From Pseudomonadota bacterium (lineage in GTDB: Bacteria; Pseudomonadota; Gammaproteobacteria; Pseudomonadales; Moraxellaceae), in assembly GCA_023393635.1 (NCBI GenBank), contig JAEWKT010000041.1, positions 62,001-126,000 on the forward strand: a stretch of 64,000 nt of DNA, in the 5' to 3' direction. Positions within the stretch are counted from its first letter, which is position 1. Every line of letters starts with the position of its first letter. The notes under the pieces are model-generated. The model was not told the DNA's origin, searched no databases, and worked only from the letters and a program-made list of their open reading frames with translations. Shown here one piece after another: positions 45,381 to 55,452 of the stretch. A program made the translations under genes and the position numbers.

Positions 45381-47129
45381 TTATAACATTTTTTGCAATT
45401 GATGGCGTAGTCCAGTATGTCGTAAGGCTTTGTTATGTAAGGCTTGTTCAGCGACCACATTATTACTCCACAATACGACTTGCTGCTTGGCACGTGTTAC
45501 AGCAGTGTAAAGAAGTTCACGACTAAGCAAATCTTTTGCGGCAGCATCTAATACTACGGCAACCTTTTCAAATTCTGAGCCTTGTGATTTATGAATGGTT
45601 AAGGCAAATGCAGTGCTAATGTCCTGTACAGGCAAGCGTGTGCTGGCAATACCTTGGCTCAAATGCGGAAAATAAACCTGCCACTTGCCATGTTTATCCG
45701 CTAGACACAATCCAATGTCACCGTTAGACAACTGCAACGCATAATCGTTTCGGTTCATCATGATAGGGCGACCACTAAACCACTCCTGCTGCGCGGCATA
45801 ACGTCCATAGGCCTGCTGTTGTGCCTGTTGCAGGCGTTTAGTCATTTCCTGATTAATCCGCTGTATCCCCAGTCGCCCTGCACGCATGGCAGATAAGATA
45901 CGGTAGCGATCAAAGGCGGCAAAGAGCTGCTCAATATGTTGCTCACTCTGGCCATGGCTTGATTGTAGTGCGTCTACATAAGGCAAAAAGCCTTGCCATA
46001 ATTTGTCAAATAACTGTTGGTCGCTTAAATCCTGCGGATCAATATGCTGTAGCTGGTCAGGCGAATGCTCAAATGCCTGCCAGAATTGCACACTCTCCTG
46101 CTGCAAAATAGCACTTGCCAACTGGCCAATGCCTTGTGTGGCACTAAAACGCTGACTTTGGGTTAAATGAATCTGATATTGTTTTAAGCCAGGTGTTTGT
46201 TGCAAATCAGCCAGTACTGCACCTGCATCTACTGCGGCCAGTTGGTCTGCATCACCTAATATAATTACCCGTGTGCCTGTGGCAATGGCAGCAAACAGTA
46301 AACTGGCCAGAGCCAAATCCAGCATTGAGCCTTCATCTAGGACAATTAAATCATAAGGCAGCAAGGCTTGAGCGTGATAACGTGGTTTCCCGCTTGTACC
46401 CAATCCCAGTAAACGATGAATGGTTTGTGCGGTTTGAATATGGCTACTGGCAATGCCTGATTGGGCAAAGGCAATATCCAGTACACTTTGCATGCGCTGC
46501 GCGGCTTTACCTGTTGGGGCAGCCAAGGCAATGCGTAAATCTGGTTGCGCTTGTTGTAAGGCCTTGACAATGCGCACCAGCGTATAAGTTTTGCCTGTGC
46601 CTGGCCCACCTGTAATTAAGCTAAATGAATGCTGGCCTGCCAATTGAATGGCTTGCCGTTGTAGGGGGTTGGCGTTTTCTTCTGTATCAAATTGCACAGT
46701 TACTGTTCGAACAGGCGTTAATATGCGTGTTAATTGTTCAGCCAGTTGATTTTCCTGTTGCCACTGTCGATAAAAATACACATAATCGCCCGCCCTGACT
46801 AAGGGTGCGGGTTGTGTCTGTGCATTACTTTCATCGACAATCGCAGGATGTTGCATTTGTTTGAAATTTGAGCTAACTTGAGCAATATATAAGCAAGTAT
46901 GCCCAGCATCTAATGCTTGCCCAAGTTGAATAATTAGCTGTTTAATATCATTTTTTTTCTCAGACGATGTATCTGGATATAGTTGGGCCATATGCTCGGC
47001 CAGCGCCACATACCACGCGCGCTCATCAAGCTCTATGGCTTCCGATAGGTTATCAACAGACTTATCCGCAAGGTTATCAACAGGCTTGTCCACAGACTTA
47101 TCCGCAAGGTTATCAACAGAGTTATCCAC
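45381..47129 (-). CDS. recD: Exodeoxyribonuclease V subunit alpha (RecD)
   Basis: 5'-3' helicase subunit of RecBCD. The 582-residue protein has Walker A ITGGPGTGKTYTLVRI near 165, DEGSMLDLALASLL (Walker B), LGDADQLAAVDAG, and TIHKSQGSEFEKV near 515. The start codon is GTG at 47129, seven bases after GGAG. The first 30 residues are a degenerate tetrapeptide repeat ([V/A]D[N/K]x, e.g. VDNL, ADKS, VDKP) encoded by a 12-bp tandem repeat of DnaA-box-like 9-mers. Such an extension is absent from E. coli RecD. The gene follows recB by 23 bases. Confidence 0.95.
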   Translation of the reverse strand: MDNSVDNLADKSVDKPVDNLADKSVDNLSEAIELDERAWYVALAEHMAQLYPDTSSEKKNDIKQLIIQLGQALDAGHTCLYIAQVSSNFKQMQHPAIVDESNAQTQPAPLVRAGDYVYFYRQWQQENQLAEQLTRILTPVRTVTVQFDTEENANPLQRQAIQLAGQHSFSLITGGPGTGKTYTLVRIVKALQQAQPDLRIALAAPTGKAAQRMQSVLDIAFAQSGIASSHIQTAQTIHRLLGLGTSGKPRYHAQALLPYDLIVLDEGSMLDLALASLLFAAIATGTRVIILGDADQLAAVDAGAVLADLQQTPGLKQYQIHLTQSQRFSATQGIGQLASAILQQESVQFWQAFEHSPDQLQHIDPQDLSDQQLFDKLWQGFLPYVDALQSSHGQSEQHIEQLFAAFDRYRILSAMRAGRLGIQRINQEMTKRLQQAQQQAYGRYAAQQEWFSGRPIMMNRNDYALQLSNGDIGLCLADKHGKWQVYFPHLSQGIASTRLPVQDISTAFALTIHKSQGSEFEKVAVVLDAAAKDLLSRELLYTAVTRAKQQVVLWSNNVVAEQALHNKALRHTGLRHQLQKML

Positions 47130-47130
47130 A
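47050..47130. repeat. Seven DnaA-box-like 9-mers at exact 12-bp spacing, inside recD start
   Basis: On the plus strand the boxes start at 47050, 47062, 47074, 47086, 47098, 47110 and 47122, all in one orientation: TTATCAACA (three), TTATCCGCA (two), TTGTCCACA and, last, the perfect consensus TTATCCACA. Each is followed by a three-base spacer (GAC, AGG, GGC, GAG). The perfect box overlaps the recD GTG start codon. Whether DnaA binds is unknown; a 12-bp coding minisatellite is the alternative. Confidence 0.85.
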
Positions 47131-47152
47131 AGCTTCTCCTTTTGATCTTAGT

Positions 47153-50100
47153 CTATGAGGACACAGCTTCATGTTGCCCCAAGAGCTGATCTAGTTGATC
47201 AATAAGGTCTAGATTAACTGGCCAGTGCAGTACGCCTGTCTGATCAGTGCCTTCACGCATACCACGTAAGTATAAATACACCACCCCGCCCAAATGTTGC
47301 TGCGGCTGATACTCTGGCAGGCGCAAACGCAAATAACGATGCAGTGCCACTTGATACAGCACTGCTTGCAACCAGTAGCCTGCACTGCTCATGTTTTGCT
47401 GTAATGCGTCAGGCTGGTAGTTACTCAGGCCATCAGGCTGTGCATAGGCTTTTAAGGAGTTACTTTTATAATCAGCCACATAGTATTTGTTGTTGTGCTC
47501 ATACACCAGATCAATATAACCGTGTAAATAACGCGCATTAAACACTGGATTGAGCGTGGCCACAGGCAGATTGTATTGTTGCAGCAACTGATACATGGCC
47601 TGCGTATCCAGTGGTTGATTGCTTAAGGCCAAATGAAACTCAAACTCATGTATCTGATTACTCAGCTCTGCCAGTGCTGCCCCATCAGGCAAATTGGCAT
47701 GCACAATATCATTAAACCAAAGTTGCATGTTGTCTAAGGTCAGATGGGGATTTTTTTGTGCCAATTCATCCAGATTAATGGCAAATTTTTGCATTTGCTC
47801 CATAAAAATAGCCTGCCAGTGCTGTGGCTGTTTGGGGTTGATACGCTCCAAAATGCCATGTAAGCACTCGCCTGCCTGTGTGCCACGCGGAAAAGCAAAG
47901 CAAAACGCCTCATGCTTGGCTTCTAGTGCCTGAGACGGCTGGGCTAAGTCAACGTTTGGCTCATCCATATGCAGCATGCGATCTGCCGTTGCCGATTCGC
48001 TATCAGGCGCATGGGTTCGATCAGCACTGTTGTTAGTATTGCTGGCACTCTTATCTGCTGCACTGGGCATGGCACTTGCTTTTTGATAGCGTGATAGCTG
48101 GCTAAAGCTGGTTAAACCCCATGCCTGTTGTCGCTGCGTGGGCATTGGCCGTGCGTTGAGCTGCGGCGGCGTATCATGTTGGCTATACACAAACGCTGGG
48201 CATTGGCTAAGCTCTTCTTCTATTTTACTATGAGCGCATAGCCACTCGCTCTGGTTGACTGGCAGCCAATGATACAATAAACCTTTCGGTGGTTTTGGCT
48301 TACCCTTGGCATCAGCCCCTGGCAATGGCGGTGCGATCACATATAAACACACGCTGGCACGGGTTAATGCCACATACATCAGGCGTTTTTGCTCGGCCAG
48401 TTCACGCGCCCGATGCGCTTTTTCATGGTCAGGGTTTGTGTGATCAAAACTGAGCTTGCGCTGTTGGTTTTCTTCATAAAACGCCAGTTTAATGGCATCA
48501 GGTTTGCTTTTGTCCAGGCTACCGACAAATACAATGGGAAACTCAAGCCCTTTGGATTTATGAATCGTCATGAGCTGGACGCCTTGAGTCCCCGATAAGC
48601 GTCGTTCCAACTCGGTTTCCCGCTGCGAAGGATGCTTCATTTGCTGCATTAACCAGCCCAGCAAATAATGCTGCCCTGATAAACTTTGCTCACGCTGATG
48701 TATTAGCTCTACCACATGGCGTAAATTAACCACATGTCGCTCAGCATTATCGACACTCGCCAGTTGTTGCCACACCTTAAATTGACGGGCAAACTGTTGC
48801 CATGCGGTCAAGAAACCAGACTGATGCCACTGCTCAGCCCATTGAATAAACAATGCTTGTAAACGGGCAAGCTGGTCAGAGTCCTGATCGAGCAGCAATA
48901 AATCGTGCAGTGTTTGCCCCACCAGTAAGCCCGACAACACGCGACGCAAATAGCCTTCATGTAAGGGATTAAGCATCAGTTGCATCAGTGCAGCCACTTC
49001 AGTAGCCATGGCACTTGCCAGTACATTCATGCGTGCACTACGGCACACTGGAATTTTTGCCTGTAATAAAATGGTTTCAATATCATCTAATTGATGGTTT
49101 GCACGGCACAGCACGGCAATATCATTAGGCACTAATGCTTTTGGCAACACGTCAGGATCTTGTGCATTCCAGTATAGCTTGCCCTCGGCAGCGGCCTGTA
49201 ATAGCTGAATAATCTGCCATGCAATTTGCGTCAATTCATTTTTTTTATCCTGCACGCATAACCAGCGCAACGGCTGTGGATTAATATGCAATTGACCTTG
49301 CGCATCCAGCTGCCAACACAACTGCGTCTTGTTATGCCCTGCTGCCTCTACAGGCGCGTATTGAATCTCCTCACCCAATTCAATATTACGCTGCAATAAA
49401 GTGTCTACTGCCTGAACCAGCGGTGCAATAGAACGATGGTTAAACTGTAAAAAATGCTGCCTGCCTTGCTTGGTTCGCACGTCATCGCGGGCTTTTTTGT
49501 AGGTAAGCATGTCTCCACCGCGAAAGCCATAAATGGCTTGTTTGGGATCGCCCACTAAAATTAGGCAATTTTTGCTGGTTGGCACTGCATTGCGCCAAAT
49601 TTGCGCAATAATTTGATCCTGATCACTATTGGTGTCCTGAAACTCATCCACCAACGCCACGGGATAACGATGTTGAATATGCTGCGCTAAGGCCTGACCA
49701 TTGGGTTGGGTATCTTGCAATGCGTGAGCCAGTGTGCGCATTTGCTGGGAAAAGGTGGTTTCGCCATGCTCTGCCAATAGTTGCGGTAATGCCTGGCGAA
49801 TAGTCTGGCTTAAATAATAATTCAAATATTGGCTGGCTTGCGCTAAGCCTTGTTGAAGTTGCTGGCGAACCTCTGCGCATTGTTGAATCAGCCTGACCAA
49901 TGACAATTGATTAAATACAGCCAAAGCAGTTTGATCTTCGGGCTTGGTCTTAAACTGTGCCTCAATATTTAAAAAACCATCCAATAAATCAGCAAATTTT
50001 TCATGCTCATCCAGTTGCAATAAATAATTAAGCGAATGACTGGCAATACTCTCCAGCATGGCGGGCAGCAAATGGCCGTGTTTCTTAAATGCCTTTACGC

Positions 50101-50923
50101 CGTTTAAATGATTTTTATAAATCCCCTCATCTTGAAAAAAATCATTAAATGCCACTAATATACTAGGGTCTATATTACAAATGGCCTGATGGACTTGGTC
50201 ATAGGCTGGCCAGTCAAATTGCGGCATAGGCACGTTTTCAATCGGTGCGGATAAAAAATTAAGCACCTGCCCCATGTTGCTTGCAAAATGATCGACATCT
50301 TTATAATTACCACTAATCACCAGCAGCTCAATTAAGCGTGGATGTTGCTGGCTGTACCACTGCCGCAGGCTTTGATGCATTACCTGATAGCACAGCTCAG
50401 CTTCTTGTTCGCTAATTTGCAGGCTTTCATACTGGCCACTGTCAAAAGCAAACTCACTCATTAATTTTTGGCAAAAACTATCCAGCGTGCCCACAAATAA
50501 TTCATCAAAAGTATCTAAGGCCAGTTGCAACAGATTTTGCGCATGCGCTTGCTGATCCACATTTAGATTTTGTAGAAAATGCACCGCTAGCCAGTCTTTA
50601 CGCTCAACCGCTTGCTGTAGGGTAAGCGGTAAGTCATCAATACCCTGTTTTAAAATACTGCGGTAGGTTTCAAACGATTTGCGAATACGGGATTTTAATT
50701 CAGCGGCGGCAGCACGGGTAAAGGTGGTGGCAATAATTTGTCTGGTAAAAAAACCACCTTCGACAATCAGGCGCACCATTAAGGTGGCCAGCGTCCATGT
50801 TTTGCCTGTGCCTGCCGAGGCTTCGATTAAATGTAAACCTTGCAGTGCTAAATCAATGGCAGGATTGGCAGGAATTTGAATCAGTGTTTGGGAATGACTG
50901 GGTGCCTGAGCAAGATCGTTCAT
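47153..50923 (-). CDS. recB: Exodeoxyribonuclease V subunit beta (RecB)
   Basis: 3'-5' helicase and nuclease subunit of RecBCD, 1256 aa. Walker A in LIEASAGTGKTWTLATL near 50, VDEFQDTNSDQ (Walker B), LVGDPKQAIYGFRGGD, MTIHKSKGLEFPIVF and ALTRA mark the UvrD-type helicase. The nuclease domain near the C terminus has a YVADYKSN motif, matching the catalytic Asp-x-Lys of RecB nucleases. ATG at 50923 overlaps the recC stop (TAATG), so the two are translationally coupled; an in-frame upstream start at 50998 would lie inside recC. A Ser/Asn/Ala-rich linker near 970-1010 separates helicase and nuclease. Confidence 0.96.
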   Translation of the reverse strand: MNDLAQAPSHSQTLIQIPANPAIDLALQGLHLIEASAGTGKTWTLATLMVRLIVEGGFFTRQIIATTFTRAAAAELKSRIRKSFETYRSILKQGIDDLPLTLQQAVERKDWLAVHFLQNLNVDQQAHAQNLLQLALDTFDELFVGTLDSFCQKLMSEFAFDSGQYESLQISEQEAELCYQVMHQSLRQWYSQQHPRLIELLVISGNYKDVDHFASNMGQVLNFLSAPIENVPMPQFDWPAYDQVHQAICNIDPSILVAFNDFFQDEGIYKNHLNGVKAFKKHGHLLPAMLESIASHSLNYLLQLDEHEKFADLLDGFLNIEAQFKTKPEDQTALAVFNQLSLVRLIQQCAEVRQQLQQGLAQASQYLNYYLSQTIRQALPQLLAEHGETTFSQQMRTLAHALQDTQPNGQALAQHIQHRYPVALVDEFQDTNSDQDQIIAQIWRNAVPTSKNCLILVGDPKQAIYGFRGGDMLTYKKARDDVRTKQGRQHFLQFNHRSIAPLVQAVDTLLQRNIELGEEIQYAPVEAAGHNKTQLCWQLDAQGQLHINPQPLRWLCVQDKKNELTQIAWQIIQLLQAAAEGKLYWNAQDPDVLPKALVPNDIAVLCRANHQLDDIETILLQAKIPVCRSARMNVLASAMATEVAALMQLMLNPLHEGYLRRVLSGLLVGQTLHDLLLLDQDSDQLARLQALFIQWAEQWHQSGFLTAWQQFARQFKVWQQLASVDNAERHVVNLRHVVELIHQREQSLSGQHYLLGWLMQQMKHPSQRETELERRLSGTQGVQLMTIHKSKGLEFPIVFVGSLDKSKPDAIKLAFYEENQQRKLSFDHTNPDHEKAHRARELAEQKRLMYVALTRASVCLYVIAPPLPGADAKGKPKPPKGLLYHWLPVNQSEWLCAHSKIEEELSQCPAFVYSQHDTPPQLNARPMPTQRQQAWGLTSFSQLSRYQKASAMPSAADKSASNTNNSADRTHAPDSESATADRMLHMDEPNVDLAQPSQALEAKHEAFCFAFPRGTQAGECLHGILERINPKQPQHWQAIFMEQMQKFAINLDELAQKNPHLTLDNMQLWFNDIVHANLPDGAALAELSNQIHEFEFHLALSNQPLDTQAMYQLLQQYNLPVATLNPVFNARYLHGYIDLVYEHNNKYYVADYKSNSLKAYAQPDGLSNYQPDALQQNMSSAGYWLQAVLYQVALHRYLRLRLPEYQPQQHLGGVVYLYLRGMREGTDQTGVLHWPVNLDLIDQLDQLLGQHEAVSS

Positions 50924-53900
50924 TATTTTTCTTCCCGCAAAGCATTTAACATGGGGCCATATAAGCGCACGGCATGCTGCTGCATAAACTGCCCGCATTG
51001 TTGCACGGCATCTTGTCCACGTAAAATAATTTGCCAGTCACGATGCTGCATACAGTCTACTTGCTCTGAGGGGGGCAAGTTAAAACCACTGCCAAAATAA
51101 TTTTTGCCATCACGCCACTGCTCCATCAGCTTAATGCTATTTTTAATCTCAAGTTGCTGGGTTCGGTGGTCAAATGCCAGTCCATAGGTTTTATCCAGCA
51201 CCAGATCAGGTGGCAGCACCCACGGCTCGCTTGCTGCCTGTTGCCAAACCTTAAGCCATTGCAACAAATAATCTTGTGCCTGACTGGCCTCGACAGGCGC
51301 AAAGATCAGGCTAATGTCGCTTAATACCACAATACGCTCACCACATTGTTTTGGGTCAGGCAGGCTTTGGTCATTGTACTGCTCAACATCATGTTTGCTG
51401 GTGCTACGCTTGACCTGCCATGCCAAATGCTCAAGCCAGTACTGCAAGGTACGCTGGCCTTTACTTTTTACAGGTTGCTGGTTCAGCCATAAGCCTGTGC
51501 TGGCCTGTCTGGGCATTACGGCCTGAATCACATACTCCCCAATTTGGAGGTGCTGCTCGTCCAGTTCAGTTTCTGTGCCATACTTGCTTAAACGTTTCTG
51601 ATTACGCTGAGCCTCTTGTTGACTTTTTTGCCAATACGCACTGGCGGCTGGCCCAACTGGCAAAATAGCCTGTAATTGACCCTGGATTAGCGTGTCAGGG
51701 TGTTGTTGATGCAAACTACGAATCTGGTATTCATCCAGTTTATTTAAAGTGAGTGGTTCAAAGGTACTGGCAATATCTAGCCGACCTAATGATGCCACAC
51801 GGCTTTGGCGCAAAAAGTGTTTGGCAGGGTGTTTTAAATCGGCAATGATTTGGCTGAGCATTAGCACACCCTGAAGCGATGGCTGCAACGATTGATTAAA
51901 CCAGGGCTTGATGTTAACAGGTTGCTGCAAACCTGTTGCCACACCAAACCAGTTATCGGCATAACCTCGTGGCTTGATCGCATCAAAATTAGTGCTTTCA
52001 AATGGCTGTAAGCTATGCTGCTGAATAATAAAATCAAGTGCGGTTTTTTGAGCTGGACTTTGTTTTAAGTGGGGGACATCTGTAACCAACATATTATCCA
52101 AAAATTCAATCAGTTGCTGCAAAATACCTGAGGGCTGACGCGGTTGGGTGTCATTGGTTGAATAACCATTATAAAACATCCAGCATGCTTGCTGCGCCAG
52201 TAATAAGCCATCTAAAAACGCGCCTTCATCATCACTTTGTCGTGAGCGATCACCACGCCGTGCTTGCATTTCATTAATTAAATCAAAGGTGTTTTTACGG
52301 TCACGGGCAGGAAATACGCCACTGTCTAAATTGAGCATCACCACCAGCTTATAGGGTAGTGGCCGCAATGTACCTAAGCGACTAAAGGTAATTTTTCCTG
52401 TTGGAATAGAGCCTGGCGGCGCTTCTTGCAAGATACTGGCAATTTCATCAAGGACAAATTGCAAGGGCAAATGCAGCTCACCACTTTCGGCTGTTTCCAT
52501 GCTGCGCTGTAGTTCGATAAATGCAGTTTGCACGCCATTGCCACCCACTGTACTGATACTATGGGCAAAAAATTGACTAAAATGCTCACGCAATACGGCC
52601 AACCAATGGCTCACAGGCTGGTTATTTTGGCTTAATGCCTCGCGGTGAATGGATAAATCAGCCACAATCCGTGCAAGGGTAGCAATCAGGTCAAAATCCT
52701 GCCGACCAACATCGGCATAAGGCAAAATGCCAACATGCAAAGCTTGCACTGGCATCACTACGCCCAGCATCAGGCGGTCTAAGGCAAATTGCAAGGTAAA
52801 GCGCGTATCACGGTCTTCACTGGCCAATGTTTCACGTAAATGGGTGGCGTCAAAACCACGTCTAAACCCTGCATCGGCCAGCATTGCGCCTAAACGTCCC
52901 ACTTGCTCGCGGTTTAAGGCATAACATTGCTGCACATCAGGCAAGCTGAGCCAATCCATCAGGTCTTCAATACTAAAGCGGCCACGGAGCAAGGTAAAAT
53001 AACCCAGCATGGCCTGCCACAGTTGCTCAGCATCGGGTTGTACCACACCTGTCACATGTACAGGCAGCATTCCCCCAGAGCCACCAAACACATGCCCAAT
53101 CAGGGGCGCAATATCAGGTAAATTAGGCACAAAAACCACCACATCGGCAGGTTGTCTCGTGCTATCCGCATCTAACCAAGTGATCAGCTCTTCACGCAGC
53201 ACTTCAAGCTGACGCAGGGGTGAGTGACATACATGAATCTGAATCGACTGGTCTTGCTCTGGCAACCGAAAACTGTGCGGTTTAGGCTGTATCAAATGCA
53301 AAATATCATGCTGTAACTGCCCCAACAGTGTATTGGGAAAATAACTGGGAAATAAGTCGACCCATTCACCTGTTAAATTCGCATCATTGCCCGACAGCTC
53401 AGCCAACTGGGCAAAAATATCCCGCGCCTGTTTTCCCATGCTGGTGAGTAACGGATGTTTGCTATCAAACAAGCGGGCGGCATGTGGATTTTTAAGGGCA
53501 AAACGTTTGAGCCATTGCGGGTCTACACTATCGGCCCAGTATTCTTGTGAGGGGTTATAATGTAAAAACTGAATATCGGTATAGTGTGACAATTGCTGAA
53601 TAAAATTAAATTCTGCAGGCGGTAATTGCAGAACGGTAAAAATAGTCAGGCTTTTAGGCAGCAACTTGCGTTTGTATTCATTAACAGCCAATAGCTTCCA
53701 AAATCGTGTACGAATATGTTGATAATCATTAAACTGCTCGGCAAACAAACGATGCCACAAAAACTGCTGCCAGCTTTCCATTTGGCCATAACGCTCAACT
53801 AGCCAATCTGGCGTCGTTGCATCGTTTTTACGCAGTTGCGTTTCAATATCAAGATGCTTGCCCTGTCCCCAGCAATCGAGCCAGTCGCTACGATACAGCA

Positions 53901-54354
53901 CGTAATTGGCAAACACTTGGGCAATTAAGCCACACAAATGCCATAGCTTGCGCTGTTGCTGCGGATACTGTTGTGATTGCTGCTCAAGGGTGGCCAAAAG
54001 TGGTGCTAAAACTTCGCAATCTTGTATATGGTCTTGTGGTTTTTTAAGTACTTGCATCAAATGACAAAATAATTTCCACTGAATCACTTGCCGCGTAAAT
54101 GGTGCATTTTTGGGAATATCACTCCCCAGTACCTTTTTATATAACGTCCATTGATACGTCCCAAAAAAGTCGGTATTTAAACGTGCGCTAATGCCTTGAT
54201 GACTTGCCAGCTGATAACGCAGCCATACGCCTACCCCATGCGATGGCACAATAACTTGCTGTGCTTCAAACACAGAAACAGGATGCGCTGCCAAAAAATC
54301 CTGCATAGTGGCAAACAATAAGTCAATCCGCTGGCTTTGCGTGATATTAAGCAT
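50923..54354 (-). CDS. recC: Exodeoxyribonuclease V subunit gamma (RecC)
   Basis: Chi-recognising, DNA-splitting subunit of RecBCD, 1143 aa, close to the usual length. Inactive UvrD-like fold: VPSHGVGVWLRYQLA near the N terminus, ARLNTDFFGTYQWTLYKKVL, LPVHVTGVVQPDAEQLWQAM and GKITFSRLGTLRPLPYKLVVMLNLDSGVFP in parts. First gene of recC-recB-recD. The chi sequence recognised cannot be read from this. The ribosome site before ATG 54354 is weak, and an unusually long 594-bp gene-free stretch lies upstream. Confidence 0.95.
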   Translation of the reverse strand: MLNITQSQRIDLLFATMQDFLAAHPVSVFEAQQVIVPSHGVGVWLRYQLASHQGISARLNTDFFGTYQWTLYKKVLGSDIPKNAPFTRQVIQWKLFCHLMQVLKKPQDHIQDCEVLAPLLATLEQQSQQYPQQQRKLWHLCGLIAQVFANYVLYRSDWLDCWGQGKHLDIETQLRKNDATTPDWLVERYGQMESWQQFLWHRLFAEQFNDYQHIRTRFWKLLAVNEYKRKLLPKSLTIFTVLQLPPAEFNFIQQLSHYTDIQFLHYNPSQEYWADSVDPQWLKRFALKNPHAARLFDSKHPLLTSMGKQARDIFAQLAELSGNDANLTGEWVDLFPSYFPNTLLGQLQHDILHLIQPKPHSFRLPEQDQSIQIHVCHSPLRQLEVLREELITWLDADSTRQPADVVVFVPNLPDIAPLIGHVFGGSGGMLPVHVTGVVQPDAEQLWQAMLGYFTLLRGRFSIEDLMDWLSLPDVQQCYALNREQVGRLGAMLADAGFRRGFDATHLRETLASEDRDTRFTLQFALDRLMLGVVMPVQALHVGILPYADVGRQDFDLIATLARIVADLSIHREALSQNNQPVSHWLAVLREHFSQFFAHSISTVGGNGVQTAFIELQRSMETAESGELHLPLQFVLDEIASILQEAPPGSIPTGKITFSRLGTLRPLPYKLVVMLNLDSGVFPARDRKNTFDLINEMQARRGDRSRQSDDEGAFLDGLLLAQQACWMFYNGYSTNDTQPRQPSGILQQLIEFLDNMLVTDVPHLKQSPAQKTALDFIIQQHSLQPFESTNFDAIKPRGYADNWFGVATGLQQPVNIKPWFNQSLQPSLQGVLMLSQIIADLKHPAKHFLRQSRVASLGRLDIASTFEPLTLNKLDEYQIRSLHQQHPDTLIQGQLQAILPVGPAASAYWQKSQQEAQRNQKRLSKYGTETELDEQHLQIGEYVIQAVMPRQASTGLWLNQQPVKSKGQRTLQYWLEHLAWQVKRSTSKHDVEQYNDQSLPDPKQCGERIVVLSDISLIFAPVEASQAQDYLLQWLKVWQQAASEPWVLPPDLVLDKTYGLAFDHRTQQLEIKNSIKLMEQWRDGKNYFGSGFNLPPSEQVDCMQHRDWQIILRGQDAVQQCGQFMQQHAVRLYGPMLNALREEK

Positions 54355-54948
54355 GAACTTTCTACAAACACCCCTAATGGCTTTTTAATCGCTGGCTTGC
54401 TCATCTTTTTGCATAAGCTTATGCGATTCAATAGTGCTAACTTCATTCATATCGCCCATTACAAAATCAATGCATCATGAAGCAAAACACGTGGATATGA
54501 TAACTGCAATTTTAGACAGGTAGTGTCGCATGCCAATAGAAATGAGATTATTTTTATCTCATCTGATGTGAGCAAAATGTCCTCATTGAACCTTATATTC
54601 AATCTAGGCGTACAATCAGAATATAGATGCTGTGCTGTTGCCAGAACTAAGTGAGGAGATCAACTGAACTATTTTAACGTCAATAAAACCAAATGCCATA
54701 GTATCAGACGCTATGCGGGCATCGCATTAAATACAAAATACAGTTTAAAATATGATAACTACTTGCTCATGGCCAAGCCATAATTTACAAAGTTTATCAA
54801 TAACACTTCATGAAAATTGCACTTAGGTGGCTCATTTTGTGGCATTTTATTATTTATACTTTGAACAACATTTTATATTGTTTTATGGATAACGCTGCGC
54901 AATTGAGCAGTGCTTTTAGATCTATTTGAATTATTTTTTGGAGCAGCA
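54355..54948. other. Long gene-free region upstream of recC
   Basis: 594 bp between the divergent recC and the DUF697-like gene. It contains the perfect palindrome GCATAAGCTTATGC (54411-54424) close to recC, and a hairpin ATGAGAT-TATTTTT-ATCTCAT (54542-54562). A 39-codon open frame from a CTG at 54664 follows a GAGGAG, but no family is evident and I do not call it a gene. Confidence 0.6.
54411..54424. promoter_or_regulatory. Perfect 14-bp palindrome upstream of recC
   Basis: GCATAAGCTTATGC has no spacer and lies about 57 bases before the recC start, where an operator would be expected. No regulator is known for it. Confidence 0.4.
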
Positions 54949-55452
54949 ATGACAACCACTAAAAATGCCGATGAGCACCTTGTTAGCCCGAGTTTAAACC
55001 TTGAGCAAATTCGCCGCGAATGTATTGATATGGTCAAAAAGCATGCCTGGCTGTCTGCGGGCGCGGCCATTGTGCCCATGCCTTTTTTTGATGTGGTGGC
55101 AGATGTCAGCAATCTAAGTATCCTGCTGCCAAAAATCAATGCAAAATTTGGCTTAGCACCAGATCAAATCGCAGTATATGATCCTAAAACACGTCAAGTA
55201 CACTGGAATGCGTTACGAAAACGCGGCATACAATTTGCAGGCTTAGTCACCACGCGAGCGGTTGCGCGTAAAAGCTTAAGTGGTTTTGCAGGTAAGATTT
55301 TAACCAAGCAAGTTACCAAATTTATTCCTTTGGGTGGCCAAATTGTAGCCGCAACACTGGGTTATAAAATTTTAAAAACCATTGCCCTAACACATGTGGA
55401 AGATAGTTATAAACTGGCCAAAAACATGCAGCAACAGCAGCGTAAGGCTTAA
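54949..55452 (+). CDS. DUF697-like hydrophobic protein
   Basis: A 167-residue protein. Around residue 35 AWLSAGAAIVPMPFFDVVADVSN matches the hydrophobic core of DUF697/EcsC-like proteins (shown here as AAIVPMPFFDVVADV), followed by LLPKINAKFGLA. A second hydrophobic stretch, FIPLGGQIVAATLGYKIL, lies near 130, so peripheral or integral membrane association is likely. No GTPase domain is fused, unlike many DUF697 proteins. ATG at 54949 has GGAG five bases upstream, better than an in-frame start at 54910. Function unknown. Confidence 0.78.
   Translation: MTTTKNADEHLVSPSLNLEQIRRECIDMVKKHAWLSAGAAIVPMPFFDVVADVSNLSILLPKINAKFGLAPDQIAVYDPKTRQVHWNALRKRGIQFAGLVTTRAVARKSLSGFAGKILTKQVTKFIPLGGQIVAATLGYKILKTIALTHVEDSYKLAKNMQQQQRKA

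Noticed and set aside
47050..47130. Replication origin (oriC)
   Set aside because: Despite the DnaA-box-like array there is no dnaA, dnaN, gyrB, rpmH or AT-rich unwinding element nearby, and the array is inside a coding region.
54664..54783. Short frame after GAGGAG reading NYFNVNKTKCHSIRRYAG
   Set aside because: Would need a CTG start, is only 39 codons and matches nothing I know; kept as part of the unexplained intergenic region.
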